A stretch of 27,779 nucleotides of DNA from CAMAUF01 sp046152925 (GCA_046152925.1 JBJXFX010000044.1:1-27779); one strand, 5' to 3'. Counted from the stretch's first letter, positions 7,605 to 16,207 are shown. A program made the numbers and translations. The notes: a model not told the origin generated them from the letters alone.

Positions 7605-9095
7605 ATGGCTGCGCCGCTCATCCTCACGATCGACCAAGGCACGACGAGCTCGCGCGCGCTCGTGGTCGATGCCGCTGGCGCGATCCGGGGCGTTGGGCAG
7701 CATTCGTTCCCGCAGCTGTTCCCGCAGCCGGGCTGGGTCGAGCACGACCCGGAGGCGATCTGGCGGAGCACGCTGGACGCGGTCCGGGATGCGCTGAAGG
7801 CAGCGGCTACCGGCCCGAGCGGAATCACGGCCATCGGCATTACGAACCAGCGCGAGACCGTCGTCATCTGGGACCGTGTCACCGGGGCGCCGCTGCACAA
7901 CGCGATCGTCTGGCAGGACCGGCGGACGGCGCCGATTTGCGATGAGCTTCGCGACCGGGGCTTCGAACCGCGCCTTGCGCAGGACGCGGGGCTGACGCTC
8001 GACCCGTACTTCTCGGGGACGAAGCTGACCTGGCTCGCGCGGAACGTTGCGGCGGTTGGCGAGGCCGCACGCGCGGGACGGCTCGCGGTCGGCACGATCG
8101 ACTCCTGGCTGATCTGGAAGCTGACGGGCGGGCGGCGCCATGTCACGGACATGACGAACGCCAGCCGGACCTTGCTGCTCGACATCGACCGTTGCGCTTG
8201 GAGCGACGAGCTCTGCGACGCCTTCGAGGTCACGCGCGGGGCACTGCCGGAGGTATTGCCCTCACGGGCAACCTTCGGGCGCACCGCCGGGGCGGTCTTC
8301 AACGCCGAAACGCCGATCCTCGCGGTGGCGGGCGACCAGCAATCGGCGCTCTTCGGGCAGGCCTGCGTCGCGCCGGGCCAGGCGAAAAATACGTACGGGA
8401 CCGGATGTTTCCTGCTCGCGGAGGCTGGGCGTGAAAGCGTTCGGTCGCGCAACAGACTGCTGACCTCGCTCGGTGTCGCGAGCGAGCCGGGGAGGCCCGC
8501 GTACGTCCGCGAGGGTTCGGTGTTTGTCGCCGGGTCGCTCGTCCAGTGGCTGCGCGACGAGTTGGGGATCATCCGGACCTCGGCGGAGATCGAACCGCTT
8601 GCGGCATCGGTCCCCGACAGTGGCGGCGTGACGATCGTCCCCGCGTTCACGGGGCTTGGCGCGCCGCACTGGGACCCGCACGCGCGCGGCGCCATCCTCG
8701 GGCTCACACGCGGGGCGACGAAGGCGCACATTGCCCGCGCTGCCCTGGAGGCGATCGCCCTTTCGAGCGCTGAGCTGGTTGGCGCGATGAACGCGGACCT
8801 TCCGGCGCCGATCGCGGAGTTACGGGTCGATGGCGGCGCAGCGGCGAATAACCTGCTCATGCAGCTCCAAGCCGACCTTGCCGGCGTGCCCGTCTTGCGG
8901 CCGGTGGTCACCGAGTCGACCGCGATGGGGGCGGCCTTCCTCGCGGGCATCGAGGCGGGGATCTGGGCGGGGCCAGACGAAGCCGCCAGCCTCTGGACGC
9001 TGGACCGGCGCTTCGAGCCCGCGATCTCTTCTGACGAGCGGGAAGCACGTCTCGGCGCGTGGCGCTCTTCCGTCGCCCGCGTGCGGTCGTCGTAG
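7605..9095 (+). CDS. glpK: Glycerol kinase
   Basis: 496-aa FGGY-family kinase that phosphorylates glycerol to sn-glycerol-3-phosphate with ATP in the cytoplasm. Landmarks are DQGTTSSR (10-17, phosphate loop), GITNQRETVVIWD (78-90), IVWQDRRT (101-108), GDQQSALFGQ (243-252, with Asp244 as catalytic base), NTYGTGCFLL (262-271), GAPHWDPHARG and DGGAAANNLLMQ near the C-terminus. These match GlpK rather than xylulose or gluconate kinases. The ATG at 7605 is preferred over an upstream in-frame TTG because it places DQGTTS at the normal distance from the N-terminus. No ribosome binding site is evident. The next gene, the dehydrogenase, starts 2 nt after the stop, so the two act as a glycerol catabolism pair. 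No GlpF permease is in the window. Confidence 0.95.
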   Translation: MAAPLILTIDQGTTSSRALVVDAAGAIRGVGQHSFPQLFPQPGWVEHDPEAIWRSTLDAVRDALKAAATGPSGITAIGITNQRETVVIWDRVTGAPLHNAIVWQDRRTAPICDELRDRGFEPRLAQDAGLTLDPYFSGTKLTWLARNVAAVGEAARAGRLAVGTIDSWLIWKLTGGRRHVTDMTNASRTLLLDIDRCAWSDELCDAFEVTRGALPEVLPSRATFGRTAGAVFNAETPILAVAGDQQSALFGQACVAPGQAKNTYGTGCFLLAEAGRESVRSRNRLLTSLGVASEPGRPAYVREGSVFVAGSLVQWLRDELGIIRTSAEIEPLAASVPDSGGVTIVPAFTGLGAPHWDPHARGAILGLTRGATKAHIARAALEAIALSSAELVGAMNADLPAPIAELRVDGGAAANNLLMQLQADLAGVPVLRPVVTESTAMGAAFLAGIEAGIWAGPDEAASLWTLDRRFEPAISSDEREARLGAWRSSVARVRSS

Positions 9096-9097
9096 CG

Positions 9098-10633
9098 ATG
9101 CGGCGGGAGCGGCTGGAAGCGTTGCGGGCGTTGGCCAAAGGCCCGCCGCTCGACCTCGCCGTGATCGGTGGCGGGATCAATGGCTGCGCCATCGCGCGGG
9201 AAGCCGCGGGCCGCGGCTTGCGCGTCGCGCTGTTCGAGCAGGACGACTTCGGTTTCGGCACGACTTGGCGCTCGACGAAGCTGATCCACGGCGGGCTGCG
9301 CTACCTCGAACATGGCGAGGTTGGGCTTGTCTTTGAATCGCTGCGCGAGCGCGCCTGGCTGCTTCGGACGCGGCCGCACCTCGTCCGGCCACAGCGCTTC
9401 CTTTTCCCGCAGCTCCCTTGGACGCGGCGGCCGGCCTGGCAGCTCAAAGTTGGCCTGACCGCCTACGATGCACTGGCGTTTCGCGGGGCGCTGGCGCGGC
9501 ACCGGCGGCTCGGCGGGGCGGGGACTCAGCGTGCAGAGCCGGGCGTTGCTGGCGAGGCATCTGGTTCGTTCCTGTTTTGGGACGCGCGCGCCATCGCGCC
9601 CGAGCGGCTCGCGTTGGAGCTCGCCCTCGAAGCGGAGGGCTTTGGCGCCTCGGTGTTCAACCACGCTCGCGTCTCGCGCATTGAGCTGACGGGCGGGGCC
9701 GTCAGCGCGGTCGAGGTGGTGGCCGGCGGTGAAAGCATCACCGTCCCCGCGAAGGCGGTCGTGAACGCCGCGGGGCCGTGGGTCGACGCTGTTGCGGCCC
9801 TCACCGGTGAACAACCGCCGCTCTTGGGGGCCACCAAAGGCACGCACATCGTCCTCGAACTGGACCGGCCGTTGCCGCAGTCGGCGATTTTCTCGACGGC
9901 GCGCAGCGATGGGCGCGTCTTCTTCATCGTGCCCCAGGATGGGCTCTTGCTTATCGGGACGACCGACGACCGCTACGGCGGTGCGCCCGGCGACGTGCGC
10001 CCCACCCGCGAGGAGGCCGAGTACCTGCTGGAGGAGGCCGGCGCAGTCCTGCCCGGTTTCGGCTTCGCGGCGGCGCAGGTGCGGTATGCCTACGCGGGCC
10101 TCCGCCCGCTGCCCGCCGCCCGCGGGGTCGAGGCGAGCATCACGCGCCGCCACGTAGTCATTGACCATGGCAAGCGAGCGGGCCCAGAGGGCCTAATCAG
10201 CGTTGCTGGCGGCAAGCTGAGCACCTTCCGGCCGTTGGCGAACCAGGTGACTGGGCGGTTCGCGACCGGGCGCCACGCTCCTTGGCCGAGCGCACCCGCT
10301 GGCGGCCCCGCCTCGGGGCGACTCGGGCGCTACGGCGGCGCCAGCGACGGCGTGGCCGGCCTCGGCAGCGACCTCCTCTGCCCGCATTCCGGCTTGGTGG
10401 CTGGTGAGGTCCGCCATGCCGTGCGGGCGGAGCTCGCGGCGAGCGTGAGCGACGTGTCGTTACGGCGGACTGGCGCGTCGTGGGCCAGCTGCCGCGGGCG
10501 CTGCTGCGCCGCGGCGGTCGCGACGATCGCGGGCGAGGAACTCGGCTGGTCCGCTGGCGAGCGAGACGCGTCACTCGCGGCCTTCGAAGCCGAGGTCGAA
10601 CGGCACCTCCCTGAGCTCGCTGGGCTCGTCTGA
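9098..10633 (+). CDS. glpD: FAD-dependent glycerol-3-phosphate dehydrogenase
   Basis: 511-aa flavoenzyme that oxidises glycerol-3-phosphate to dihydroxyacetone phosphate and passes electrons to the quinone pool, peripheral to the membrane. Features are the Rossmann motif DLAVIGGGINGCAIAREAAG (19-38), the family block TTWRSTKLIHGGLRYLEHG (55-73), AVVNAAGPWVD, FFIVPQDGLLLIGTTDDRY, and GGKLSTFRPLA before the C-terminal cap domain. The cap keeps AEVRHAV-like (GEVRHAVRAELA), SLRRTG and EELGWS, all usual for GlpD, and the total length is normal, so the gene is intact. The ATG at 9098 lies 2 nt after the glycerol kinase stop, which supports coupling. An in-frame ATG at 9059 inside the kinase gene is unlikely to be used. 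Confidence 0.94.
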   Translation: MRRERLEALRALAKGPPLDLAVIGGGINGCAIAREAAGRGLRVALFEQDDFGFGTTWRSTKLIHGGLRYLEHGEVGLVFESLRERAWLLRTRPHLVRPQRFLFPQLPWTRRPAWQLKVGLTAYDALAFRGALARHRRLGGAGTQRAEPGVAGEASGSFLFWDARAIAPERLALELALEAEGFGASVFNHARVSRIELTGGAVSAVEVVAGGESITVPAKAVVNAAGPWVDAVAALTGEQPPLLGATKGTHIVLELDRPLPQSAIFSTARSDGRVFFIVPQDGLLLIGTTDDRYGGAPGDVRPTREEAEYLLEEAGAVLPGFGFAAAQVRYAYAGLRPLPAARGVEASITRRHVVIDHGKRAGPEGLISVAGGKLSTFRPLANQVTGRFATGRHAPWPSAPAGGPASGRLGRYGGASDGVAGLGSDLLCPHSGLVAGEVRHAVRAELAASVSDVSLRRTGASWASCRGRCCAAAVATIAGEELGWSAGERDASLAAFEAEVERHLPELAGLV

Positions 10634-10643
10634 ACCTTCGACG

Positions 10644-10672
10644 TTCACGCCAACCGCTGGGCAGGGCATAGT
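10644..10672 (+). promoter_or_regulatory. Candidate promoter of the phosphotransferase gene
   Basis: TTCACG (10644-10649), a 17-bp spacer, and CATAGT (10667-10672). Each hexamer matches the sigma-70 consensus at four of six positions. The predicted start would leave a leader of about 20 nt that contains the GGAGG ribosome binding site before the ATG at 10701. Confidence 0.45.
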
Positions 10673-10700
10673 ACGGGCACAAGCCGCCGGAGGATTCGCC

Positions 10701-11696
10701 ATGTCGCCCGAAGAGCTTCAAGAACGCCTCGTCCCGTTCGTCCGCCACCATCTCGGTGACCCGTGGGCGAAGGTTGTCGCTTGCGACAACGCGCCGGGCC
10801 ACGCCGGCTTCGCCTACCTGTTCGACATCCAGAGCGAGGGCAAGCTCCTGCGCTACTGGATGCGGCTGCCGCCGCCGAACGTGAAGCTGGAGGGGACGGC
10901 CGACGTGCTGCGCCAAGTTTCGGTGTTGAACGCGCTGGATGGCACGGACGTACCGCACTGCAGCGTCGTCTGGTCGGGCGCGGACCCGCAGTGGTTCGAC
11001 CGGCCGTATTTCGTGGTCGAGCGGATCGAGGGCGACGTCTTCCGCGGCGAGTGGATAGAGGCGCTTTCACAGGAGACGAAGCGGGAGTTCGCCCGGCAGG
11101 CGATGACGGCGCTCGCGGGCGTCCATAAGGTGGACAAGGCGAAGTGCGCGTACCTCGGGGAGTTCTGGGGCTATGAATTCGACGTCACGCGCTGGGACCG
11201 ATTCTACGAGCGCGCGGCGGACCAGCACCTGCTCGCGCTGCAGCCCCGCGTCCGCCAACTGCTGTTGGACACCATCCCGGCGGATTCGAACATCGGCATT
11301 TACCACGGCGACTACCAATACGGGAACATGATGGCGTCGTGGGATGGCCAGCTGACGGCGCTGATCGATTGGGAGCTTTGCGGGATCGGCGCGACGCTGA
11401 ACGATGTCGGCTGGATCTGTGCGTTCAACGACCCGCGCGCCTGGGTGCACCGCGCGATCGCACCGGACATGCCGCACGCGGACGAGTTGCAGGCGATGTA
11501 CCAACAGGCGTGGGGCGCCGACCTCGGCAAGAGCATCAACTGGTTCAAAGCCCTCGCGGTCTACAAGTTCGGGATCATCACGGGCTTCAACCTGATGTTG
11601 CACCGGCGCGGCAAGCGCCATGACCCGCTCTGGGAAGACAACGCGCCCTCCATGAAGAGCAACATGGAGTACGCCTTGATGATGCTGACAAGCTGA
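10701..11696 (+). CDS. APH-fold phosphotransferase family protein
   Basis: 331-aa protein with the aminoglycoside-phosphotransferase/choline-kinase fold. The catalytic loop is YHGDYQYGNMM (201-211, with catalytic Asp204 and Asn209). The metal-binding segment is LIDWELCGIG (221-230, Asp223 and Glu225). The N-terminal lobe has an FAYLFDI..EGKLLRYWMR strand pair. In bacteria most proteins of this subgroup are not antibiotic-resistance enzymes, and the physiological substrate is unknown. GGAGG lies 7 nt before the ATG. The gene ends convergently with the histidine kinase gene with 3 nt between stop codons. There is no operon partner. The phosphotransferase fold is secure; a resistance role is not supported. 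Confidence 0.87.
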   Translation: MSPEELQERLVPFVRHHLGDPWAKVVACDNAPGHAGFAYLFDIQSEGKLLRYWMRLPPPNVKLEGTADVLRQVSVLNALDGTDVPHCSVVWSGADPQWFDRPYFVVERIEGDVFRGEWIEALSQETKREFARQAMTALAGVHKVDKAKCAYLGEFWGYEFDVTRWDRFYERAADQHLLALQPRVRQLLLDTIPADSNIGIYHGDYQYGNMMASWDGQLTALIDWELCGIGATLNDVGWICAFNDPRAWVHRAIAPDMPHADELQAMYQQAWGADLGKSINWFKALAVYKFGIITGFNLMLHRRGKRHDPLWEDNAPSMKSNMEYALMMLTS

Positions 11697-11704
11697 GGCT
11701 CAGC
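11692..11704. other. Palindrome containing both convergent stop codons
   Basis: GCTGAG-G-CTCAGC, a 13-bp palindrome that includes the TGA of the phosphotransferase gene (11694-11696) and the TGA of the minus-strand kinase gene (11700-11702). The one-base centre makes it unsuitable as a hairpin terminator. Confidence 0.3.
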
Positions 11705-12983
11705 GTTTGGCTGGAAGCCGGACGGTGAAGGTGGAGCCCTTGCCGAGCGCCGATTCGACGCTGATCCGGCCGCCGTGCGCGTCGACGATCGTCTTCGCGA
11801 TGGCGAGGCCGAGGCCCGCGCCGCCCGCGGTCCGCGATTCGTCCGTGCGATAGAACCGGTCGAAGATCCGGGCCTGGCTGGCCGGCGCGATGCCCGGGCC
11901 CGTGTCAGCGACGGCGAGCTCCACGAACGAGCCGCGCCTGGCACAGCTCACCGTGACGCGGCCACCCGCGGACGTGTATTTGAGGGCGTTGTCGAGGAGG
12001 ATGACCACGACCTGACGCAGACGGACGGGGTCGGCTTCGAGCGGCGCGGGAGCGACGTTGGGGACGAGCGTGACGCGCCGCTCGGTGGCGATGACGCTGA
12101 GCGCCTCGGCGGCGCCGGCGACGATGGCCGCCGCGTCGACGGTGGCGAGCTCCAAGTTAAGACGGCCTTCGTCGGCGCGCGCGAGCATCAGGAGGTCGCT
12201 CACGAGCTTCGCCATTTGCCCGGCCTCGTCCGAGATCGCGGCCACGTGGTCGATGTTGTCTTCGATGCTCTGTTCGCTGTGGCCGAGGAGCACGTCGGCG
12301 TTCGCGGTGACGACGGCGATCGGGGTGCGGAGCTCGTGGGAGGCATCGGAGACGAACCGCTGCTGGGTCTCGAGGGCGCGGCGGATCGGGTCTAAGGTGA
12401 TCCCCGCGAGGAAGTAGCCGCCGGCAGAGGCGAGCAACACGCCCGCCGCCCCGCCGGCGCCCAAGACCCAGAGGATGACATCAAGCTGGCGATCGCGGGC
12501 ACTGAGGGAGCGCCCGACGGCGACGACTTGCTCGGGGTCTCTCCCTCCACCGGTGAGCATCGAACGCAGCCGGTAGCGCGTCCCGTCTTCCGAGAACTCA
12601 TCGTTTTGCGGCGTCGTGGTGCTGGTGGCGGCGATCGACGCGAGAGGCCACTCCTCGATGTCCAGGTTGCGGCTGTTGAAGAGGACTCGGCCATCGCGGC
12701 CGAGGACTAGGGTGAAGACATCGGTGCTGATGATTGGGGCTGGGCCGGGCCGGAAGCCCCGGAAGCGGCCGTCGTCGTCGTCGCTGCCCGGTTCGGGGCG
12801 CCCGCCACCCGTCGGGGCGATTCGCGGCGCGATTTCCGCGAGCGTCGTTTCGAGCGAGTCGTCGATTTCTCGGTCGATCTCGGAACGAAGGATGAAGTAG
12901 GTCGCGAAGCCGAGTACGAGCAGGACGACGGTGATCGCGGCCGCATACCAGGCGGTGAGGCGGAGCCGCGCGTTGTGAAACAT
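11700..12983 (-). CDS. Sensor histidine kinase of an OmpR-type two-component system
   Basis: 427-aa membrane kinase. It has a first transmembrane helix (about 13-33), an extracytoplasmic sensor region of about 135 residues with an acidic stretch GSDDDDG, and a second transmembrane helix (about 168-194). A short linker leads to the HisKA domain with FVSDASHELRTPIAV, where His216 is the phosphorylation site. The HATPase domain shows ILLDNALKYT (N-box, Asn332), ADTGPGIAP (G1) and GGAGLGLAIA (G2). Everything needed for autokinase activity is present. The sensor region has no recognised domain. The start ATG overlaps the stop of the upstream response regulator gene (ATGA), so the two are coupled. 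Confidence 0.95.
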   Translation of the reverse strand: MFHNARLRLTAWYAAAITVVLLVLGFATYFILRSEIDREIDDSLETTLAEIAPRIAPTGGGRPEPGSDDDDGRFRGFRPGPAPIISTDVFTLVLGRDGRVLFNSRNLDIEEWPLASIAATSTTTPQNDEFSEDGTRYRLRSMLTGGGRDPEQVVAVGRSLSARDRQLDVILWVLGAGGAAGVLLASAGGYFLAGITLDPIRRALETQQRFVSDASHELRTPIAVVTANADVLLGHSEQSIEDNIDHVAAISDEAGQMAKLVSDLLMLARADEGRLNLELATVDAAAIVAGAAEALSVIATERRVTLVPNVAPAPLEADPVRLRQVVVILLDNALKYTSAGGRVTVSCARRGSFVELAVADTGPGIAPASQARIFDRFYRTDESRTAGGAGLGLAIAKTIVDAHGGRISVESALGKGSTFTVRLPAKR

Positions 12984-13660
12984 CAGGGCTTCCGGATCGC
13001 ATAGCCCGCGCCACGCACTGTCCGGATCAGCTTGGGCTCGAAGTCGGCATCGACCTTGGCGCGCAGGTAGTGGATGTAGGTGTCGACGACGTTGGACTCG
13101 GTCAACGTGTCGAGGCTCCAGACGCGGTCGAGCAGTTGGGCGCGGGTGAGGACTTGGCCGGGGTGCCGCATCAAGGTCTCAAGGAGGAGGAACTCCTTGG
13201 GTGTGAGTTCGACCCGCGTGCCGGCCCGGATTGCCTCGCGGGTGCGGAGGTCGAGCTCAAGGTCGCCGACCTGAAGCGAGTTGGCTTCCGGCGTGGCCAT
13301 CTGGCTGCGGCGGCCCTGCGCGCGGATCCGGGCGAGGAGCTCGGCGGTCGCGAACGGCTTCACGAGGTAGTCGTCGGCGCCGGCATCGAGGCCTTTGACC
13401 TTGTCGGCAACGGAATCGCGCGCGGTGAGCATGAGGATTGGCGTGCGGAGGCCGCCCTTGCGGAGCCGGCGGGCGACTTCGAAGCCATCGATCGAGGGCA
13501 ACATAACGTCGAGGACGATCACGTCGTACTCCTCGGCCTGGGCCTGAAGGAAGCCGTCGAGGCCGTCGCCGACGACATCGATCACATTGCCGTCCTCTTC
13601 GACGACGCGGCGGATGGCGGTGGCGAGGCGGACTTCGTCTTCGACGAGGAGCACGTGCAT
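12983..13660 (-). CDS. OmpR/PhoB-family response regulator
   Basis: 225-aa response regulator. The receiver domain has the acidic pair Glu7/Asp8 (LLVEDE), phosphoacceptor Asp51 (VIVLDVMLPS), Thr79 (MLTARD) and Lys101 (YLVKPF). The C-terminal winged-helix domain includes RVELTPKEFLLLETLMRHPG, DRVWSLDT, VVDTYIHYLRAKVD and IRTVRGAGYAI, standard for OmpR/PhoB. The ATG at 13660 was chosen over an upstream in-frame start because the receiver strand begins here. It is cotranscribed with the kinase. It is divergent from a secreted protein gene across a 256-bp region that holds repeat elements. It most likely controls that gene and itself. Confidence 0.95.
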   Translation of the reverse strand: MHVLLVEDEVRLATAIRRVVEEDGNVIDVVGDGLDGFLQAQAEEYDVIVLDVMLPSIDGFEVARRLRKGGLRTPILMLTARDSVADKVKGLDAGADDYLVKPFATAELLARIRAQGRRSQMATPEANSLQVGDLELDLRTREAIRAGTRVELTPKEFLLLETLMRHPGQVLTRAQLLDRVWSLDTLTESNVVDTYIHYLRAKVDADFEPKLIRTVRGAGYAIRKP

Positions 13661-13696
13661 AGGAGTATCAAAGCACAATCGAGCCCTTTACTTCAT

Positions 13697-13728
13697 GTGA
13701 GAACTCCAATGGTTGTCTCACCAACTCC
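13697..13728. promoter_or_regulatory. Candidate response-regulator binding region
   Basis: Within the 256-bp divergent region, GTGAGA (13697-13702) and TCTCAC (13716-13721) form an inverted repeat with 13 nt between. AACTCC occurs twice (13702-13707 and 13723-13728), 21 bp apart, which is two helical turns. OmpR-family regulators usually bind direct repeats spaced by whole turns, so the AACTCC pair is the better candidate. The rest of the region (13729-13900) shows no other clear element. Confidence 0.35.
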
Positions 13729-13916
13729 GAAGGCGGCGGGGCGACAGTGATGGCACCTCAGGAAGAGCAACGGGCGCCAACAGGCCGGCTCAACCGAGGA
13801 AGCATCCCGAGGGAGGCGGCCCGCATCCGGACGAAGACGACGACCTCAGCCATCCCGCCCGCCTTCGGGCCGCGCCAGCAACCACACCGACCCCAAACAC
13901 AAAGGAGACATCTGAC

Positions 13917-14639
13917 ATGGCAACTCGACTGAACCGCTTCACCATCCTCGGCAGCACGGCGATCGGCGCCCTCGCGATCGCCGGCGGCAGCGCCGCTTTC
14001 GCCCTCGGCTCTTCGCCATCGACGACCCCGTCCAGCTCGACCATCCTGACCCAGCAGGCCCCGAGCGAGGCGAAGGCTGACCACATTGCCGCCTTGGCCG
14101 CGAAGCTCGGCATCTCGGCAGACGCCCTCACCGCCGCGCTCAAGTCCGTCGCGCTCGACAAGGTGGCGGAGAAGGAAGCCGCCGGCGAGATCACGTCCGA
14201 ACAGGCGGCCTCGATGCGCCAGCGGATCGAAGAGGGCGCCGTCCCGTTCGGCCCGGGTGGGCCGCGTGGCGGCGGTCATGAAGGCCGCGGCGGCCCCGGC
14301 GGGATGAAGGCCGGCGCGGACGTCGCAACCTTCCTCGGCATCACCCAGGACCAGTTCCGCACGGAACTCCAGGGTGGCAAGACGCTGGCCCAGGTCGCCG
14401 AGGCGCATGGCAAGTCCCGCGATGCGCTGAAGGCGTTCCTCAGCGACGCCATGAAGACGAAGCTCGCCCAGGCAGTGACCGACGGCAAGCTGACCCAGCC
14501 CGAAGCCGACGCGAAGCTCGCTGAGTTCAGCGCGAACCTTGACGCGAGGATCGACAGCGTGGGCAAGATGGGTGGCGGCCCTCGCGGCCCTCGCGGCGGC
14601 GCCCCGAGCGGCCAAACGCAGCCGTCGAACGTCAGCTAA
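13917..14639 (+). CDS. Secreted helical repeat protein with Gly/Arg-rich linkers
   Basis: 240-aa protein with an N-terminal signal peptide: basic MATRLNR, a hydrophobic stretch of about residues 8-29, and a likely cut after AFA at 29. Then a Ser/Thr-rich linker leads to two related helical modules. Module 1 (about 55-107) reads LAAKLGISADALTAALK...GEITSEQAASMRQRIEEG. Module 2 (about 136-214) reads FLGITQDQFRTELQGGKTLA...KLTQPEADAKLAEF. The pattern 'LGIS..L...L...DG.IT..QA...' resembles the DUF2680/YckD-type modules of secreted Gram-positive proteins; this is a resemblance, not an identification. Gly/Arg-rich stretches separate and follow the modules. AAAGGAG lies about 9 nt before the ATG. 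It is divergent from the two-component genes and probably regulated by them. Confidence 0.82.
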   Translation: MATRLNRFTILGSTAIGALAIAGGSAAFALGSSPSTTPSSSTILTQQAPSEAKADHIAALAAKLGISADALTAALKSVALDKVAEKEAAGEITSEQAASMRQRIEEGAVPFGPGGPRGGGHEGRGGPGGMKAGADVATFLGITQDQFRTELQGGKTLAQVAEAHGKSRDALKAFLSDAMKTKLAQAVTDGKLTQPEADAKLAEFSANLDARIDSVGKMGGGPRGPRGGAPSGQTQPSNVS

Positions 14640-14662
14640 ACACGACGCTTCCCCCCTCCTCT

Positions 14663-14694
14663 GAAAGCGGGGCCACGCGAGTGGCCCCGCTTTC
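14663..14694. terminator. Strong bidirectional intrinsic terminator
   Basis: A 14-bp perfect stem (14663-14676 with 14681-14694), GC-rich in the middle and flanked by AAA/TTT, closed by a GCGA tetraloop of the GNRA type. It sits 24 nt after the secreted protein gene and 13 nt before the end of the convergent beta-CASP gene. The AAA/TTT ends make it usable in both directions. Confidence 0.85.
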
Positions 14695-14706
14695 GCGTGT
14701 CCGGGG

Positions 14707-16122
14707 CTATGCCTCGCGCCAGCGGTTGGACCGGCTATCGAGCGCAAAACGCTGCTCCAGCCGCGGGACAATCGTGTGGAAGCCGTCGCCGCGGAGGCGC
14801 TGCGCGAGGGTGTCGCTCGATCCGGCCTCTCCGTGGACGAGAAACACGGTTCTTGGGCGCTGGGGGGCGCTCTTCGCCCAGCGGACGAGCTCGTCGGCGT
14901 CTGCATGTGCGGAAAGTCCATCGACCGCGAGGAAGTCGCAGCGGATCGGGACGTCTTCTCCGTGGAGCCGCACGGTCTCGGCGCCGTCGACCATCGCGCG
15001 GCCGCGGGTGCCTTCGGCCTGATATCCAACGAGGACGACGAGCGACTTTGGTTCCAGCAGTACGCGGTGGAGGTGATGGAGCACGCGCCCGCCGGTGAGC
15101 ATGCCGTTCGCGGAGATGATGATCCGGGGGCCGGGCTGGGCGTTGAGCTTCTTGGACTCTTCGACGGAGCGATGGATGCTGACGCCCCTGGGGAAGAGCT
15201 TGTCGCGGACCGGGTCTCCGATGCCGGGGTCGAGCTCCTCGCTGCCGAGGTAGCGCGCGTAGAGGTCGGTGACATCGGCGGCCATCGGGCTATCGATGTG
15301 GACCGGGACGGTCGGGATGACCCCGGTCGCCATCAGGTCGCGGACGATCAGCGTCACGAGCTGTGCACGGCCGACCGCGAAGGCGGGGATCAGGATGGTC
15401 CCACCGCGGTTGAGAGCTTTGCGAAATGGGCCGGCAAGCTGCTCGGCGAGGGGCCGGTGGTCGTGCGTCCGGTCGCCGTAGGTCGATTCGAGCACCATGG
15501 CTTCGGCGGAAGCGGCTGGGTCGGGGTCGGCGTGGAGGGCTGCGCCATAGCGGCCCACATCGCCCGAAAAGCAGACGGAGGTGTGTTCGTCGCCGTCACG
15601 GATGTCGGCTTCGACATGGGCCGAGCCGAGGATGTGGCCGACAGGCTGGAAGCGGACGCGGATGCCTCTCCCCACGTCGCGCCAGCGGTCGAACTCGACG
15701 GGTTTGACGAGGCGCAGGGCGCGCTCCACGTCGCCCGTGTTGTAGAGCGGGAGCGCGGGTTGGTGCTTGCTGAAGCCCTTTCGGTTGGCGTAGTCGGCGT
15801 CTTCCTCCTGGAGGTGGGCCGAGTCCATGAGGAGGATTTCGAGGAGCTCGGCGGTGGCCGGGGTGCAGTAGACGGGGCCGTCGAAGCCGAGCTTCACGAG
15901 ACGGGGCAGATAGCCCGTGTGGTCGATGTGGGCATGGGTGAGGACGACGGCGTCGAGGGAGCGCGCGTCGAAGGCGGGGGCGGCCCAGTTTCGCTGGCGA
16001 AGCGCCTTCAGCCCCTGAAAGAGGCCGCAGTCGAACAGCACGCGTGAGCGCGAGGTGGCGACGAGGTGGCGTGAGCCGGTGACGGTGCCGGCGGCGCCGT
16101 GGAACGAGAGGGAGATCGTCAT
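14707..16122 (-). CDS. Beta-CASP metallo-beta-lactamase-fold RNA nuclease (CPSF-like)
   Basis: 471-aa protein with a metallo-beta-lactamase domain interrupted by a beta-CASP domain, as in the bacterial homologues of eukaryotic CPSF73. Metal motif 2 is LTHAHIDHTGYLP (61-73: His63, His65, Asp67, His68). The N-terminus FHGAAGTVTGSRHL is the usual opening. Further motifs are VLESTYGDRTHD (motif A-type Glu/Asp), VHIDSPMAADVTDLY, IISANGMLTGGRVLHHL, DGLSAHADADELV (motif B/C His) and VFLVHGE at the C-terminus. Such proteins are usually endo- or 5'-exoribonucleases; substrate specificity is not readable here. The ATG at 16122 was chosen because the family sequence begins MTISLSFHGAAG. TAGGTT lies 7 nt upstream. 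It is divergent from the CoA-transferase pair. Confidence 0.92.
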   Translation of the reverse strand: MTISLSFHGAAGTVTGSRHLVATSRSRVLFDCGLFQGLKALRQRNWAAPAFDARSLDAVVLTHAHIDHTGYLPRLVKLGFDGPVYCTPATAELLEILLMDSAHLQEEDADYANRKGFSKHQPALPLYNTGDVERALRLVKPVEFDRWRDVGRGIRVRFQPVGHILGSAHVEADIRDGDEHTSVCFSGDVGRYGAALHADPDPAASAEAMVLESTYGDRTHDHRPLAEQLAGPFRKALNRGGTILIPAFAVGRAQLVTLIVRDLMATGVIPTVPVHIDSPMAADVTDLYARYLGSEELDPGIGDPVRDKLFPRGVSIHRSVEESKKLNAQPGPRIIISANGMLTGGRVLHHLHRVLLEPKSLVVLVGYQAEGTRGRAMVDGAETVRLHGEDVPIRCDFLAVDGLSAHADADELVRWAKSAPQRPRTVFLVHGEAGSSDTLAQRLRGDGFHTIVPRLEQRFALDSRSNRWREA

Positions 16123-16201
16123 GCCGGAGAACCTACCAACCTCTGGGGCCGAATGCACGGACGCCGTCTTTCCCTTGGCTACCATCGCATCGCTGGCGGC
16201 G

Positions 16202-16207
16202 TAGAAT
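16202..16207 (+). promoter_or_regulatory. -10 box of the CoA-transferase operon
   Basis: TAGAAT (five of six matches to TATAAT), 9 nt before the ATG at 16217, with no ribosome binding site in between. The transcript would have a leader of only a few nucleotides. A TTGGCT at 16175-16180 is 21 bp upstream, too far for a standard -35. Confidence 0.5.

Noticed and set aside
5532..10168. Two very long minus-strand open frames (869 and 1008 codons) opposite the M1 peptidase and glycerol genes
   Set aside because: They are antisense to genes with complete catalytic motifs, are Arg/Pro/Ala-rich in the way of high-G+C shadow frames, and show no recognisable domain or start signal.
9098..10633. Frameshift in the C-terminal part of the glycerol-3-phosphate dehydrogenase
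   Set aside because: The Gly/Ala-rich stretch looked odd, but downstream cap motifs (AVRAELA, LRRTG, ELGW) remain in frame and the length is normal.
10701..11696. Aminoglycoside resistance gene
   Set aside because: Only the kinase-like fold is shared; the sequence does not resemble known resistance enzymes and the family is broad.
14776..16047. 423-codon plus-strand open frame opposite the beta-CASP gene
   Set aside because: Val/Gly/Asp-rich shadow of a gene with all metal motifs intact on the other strand.
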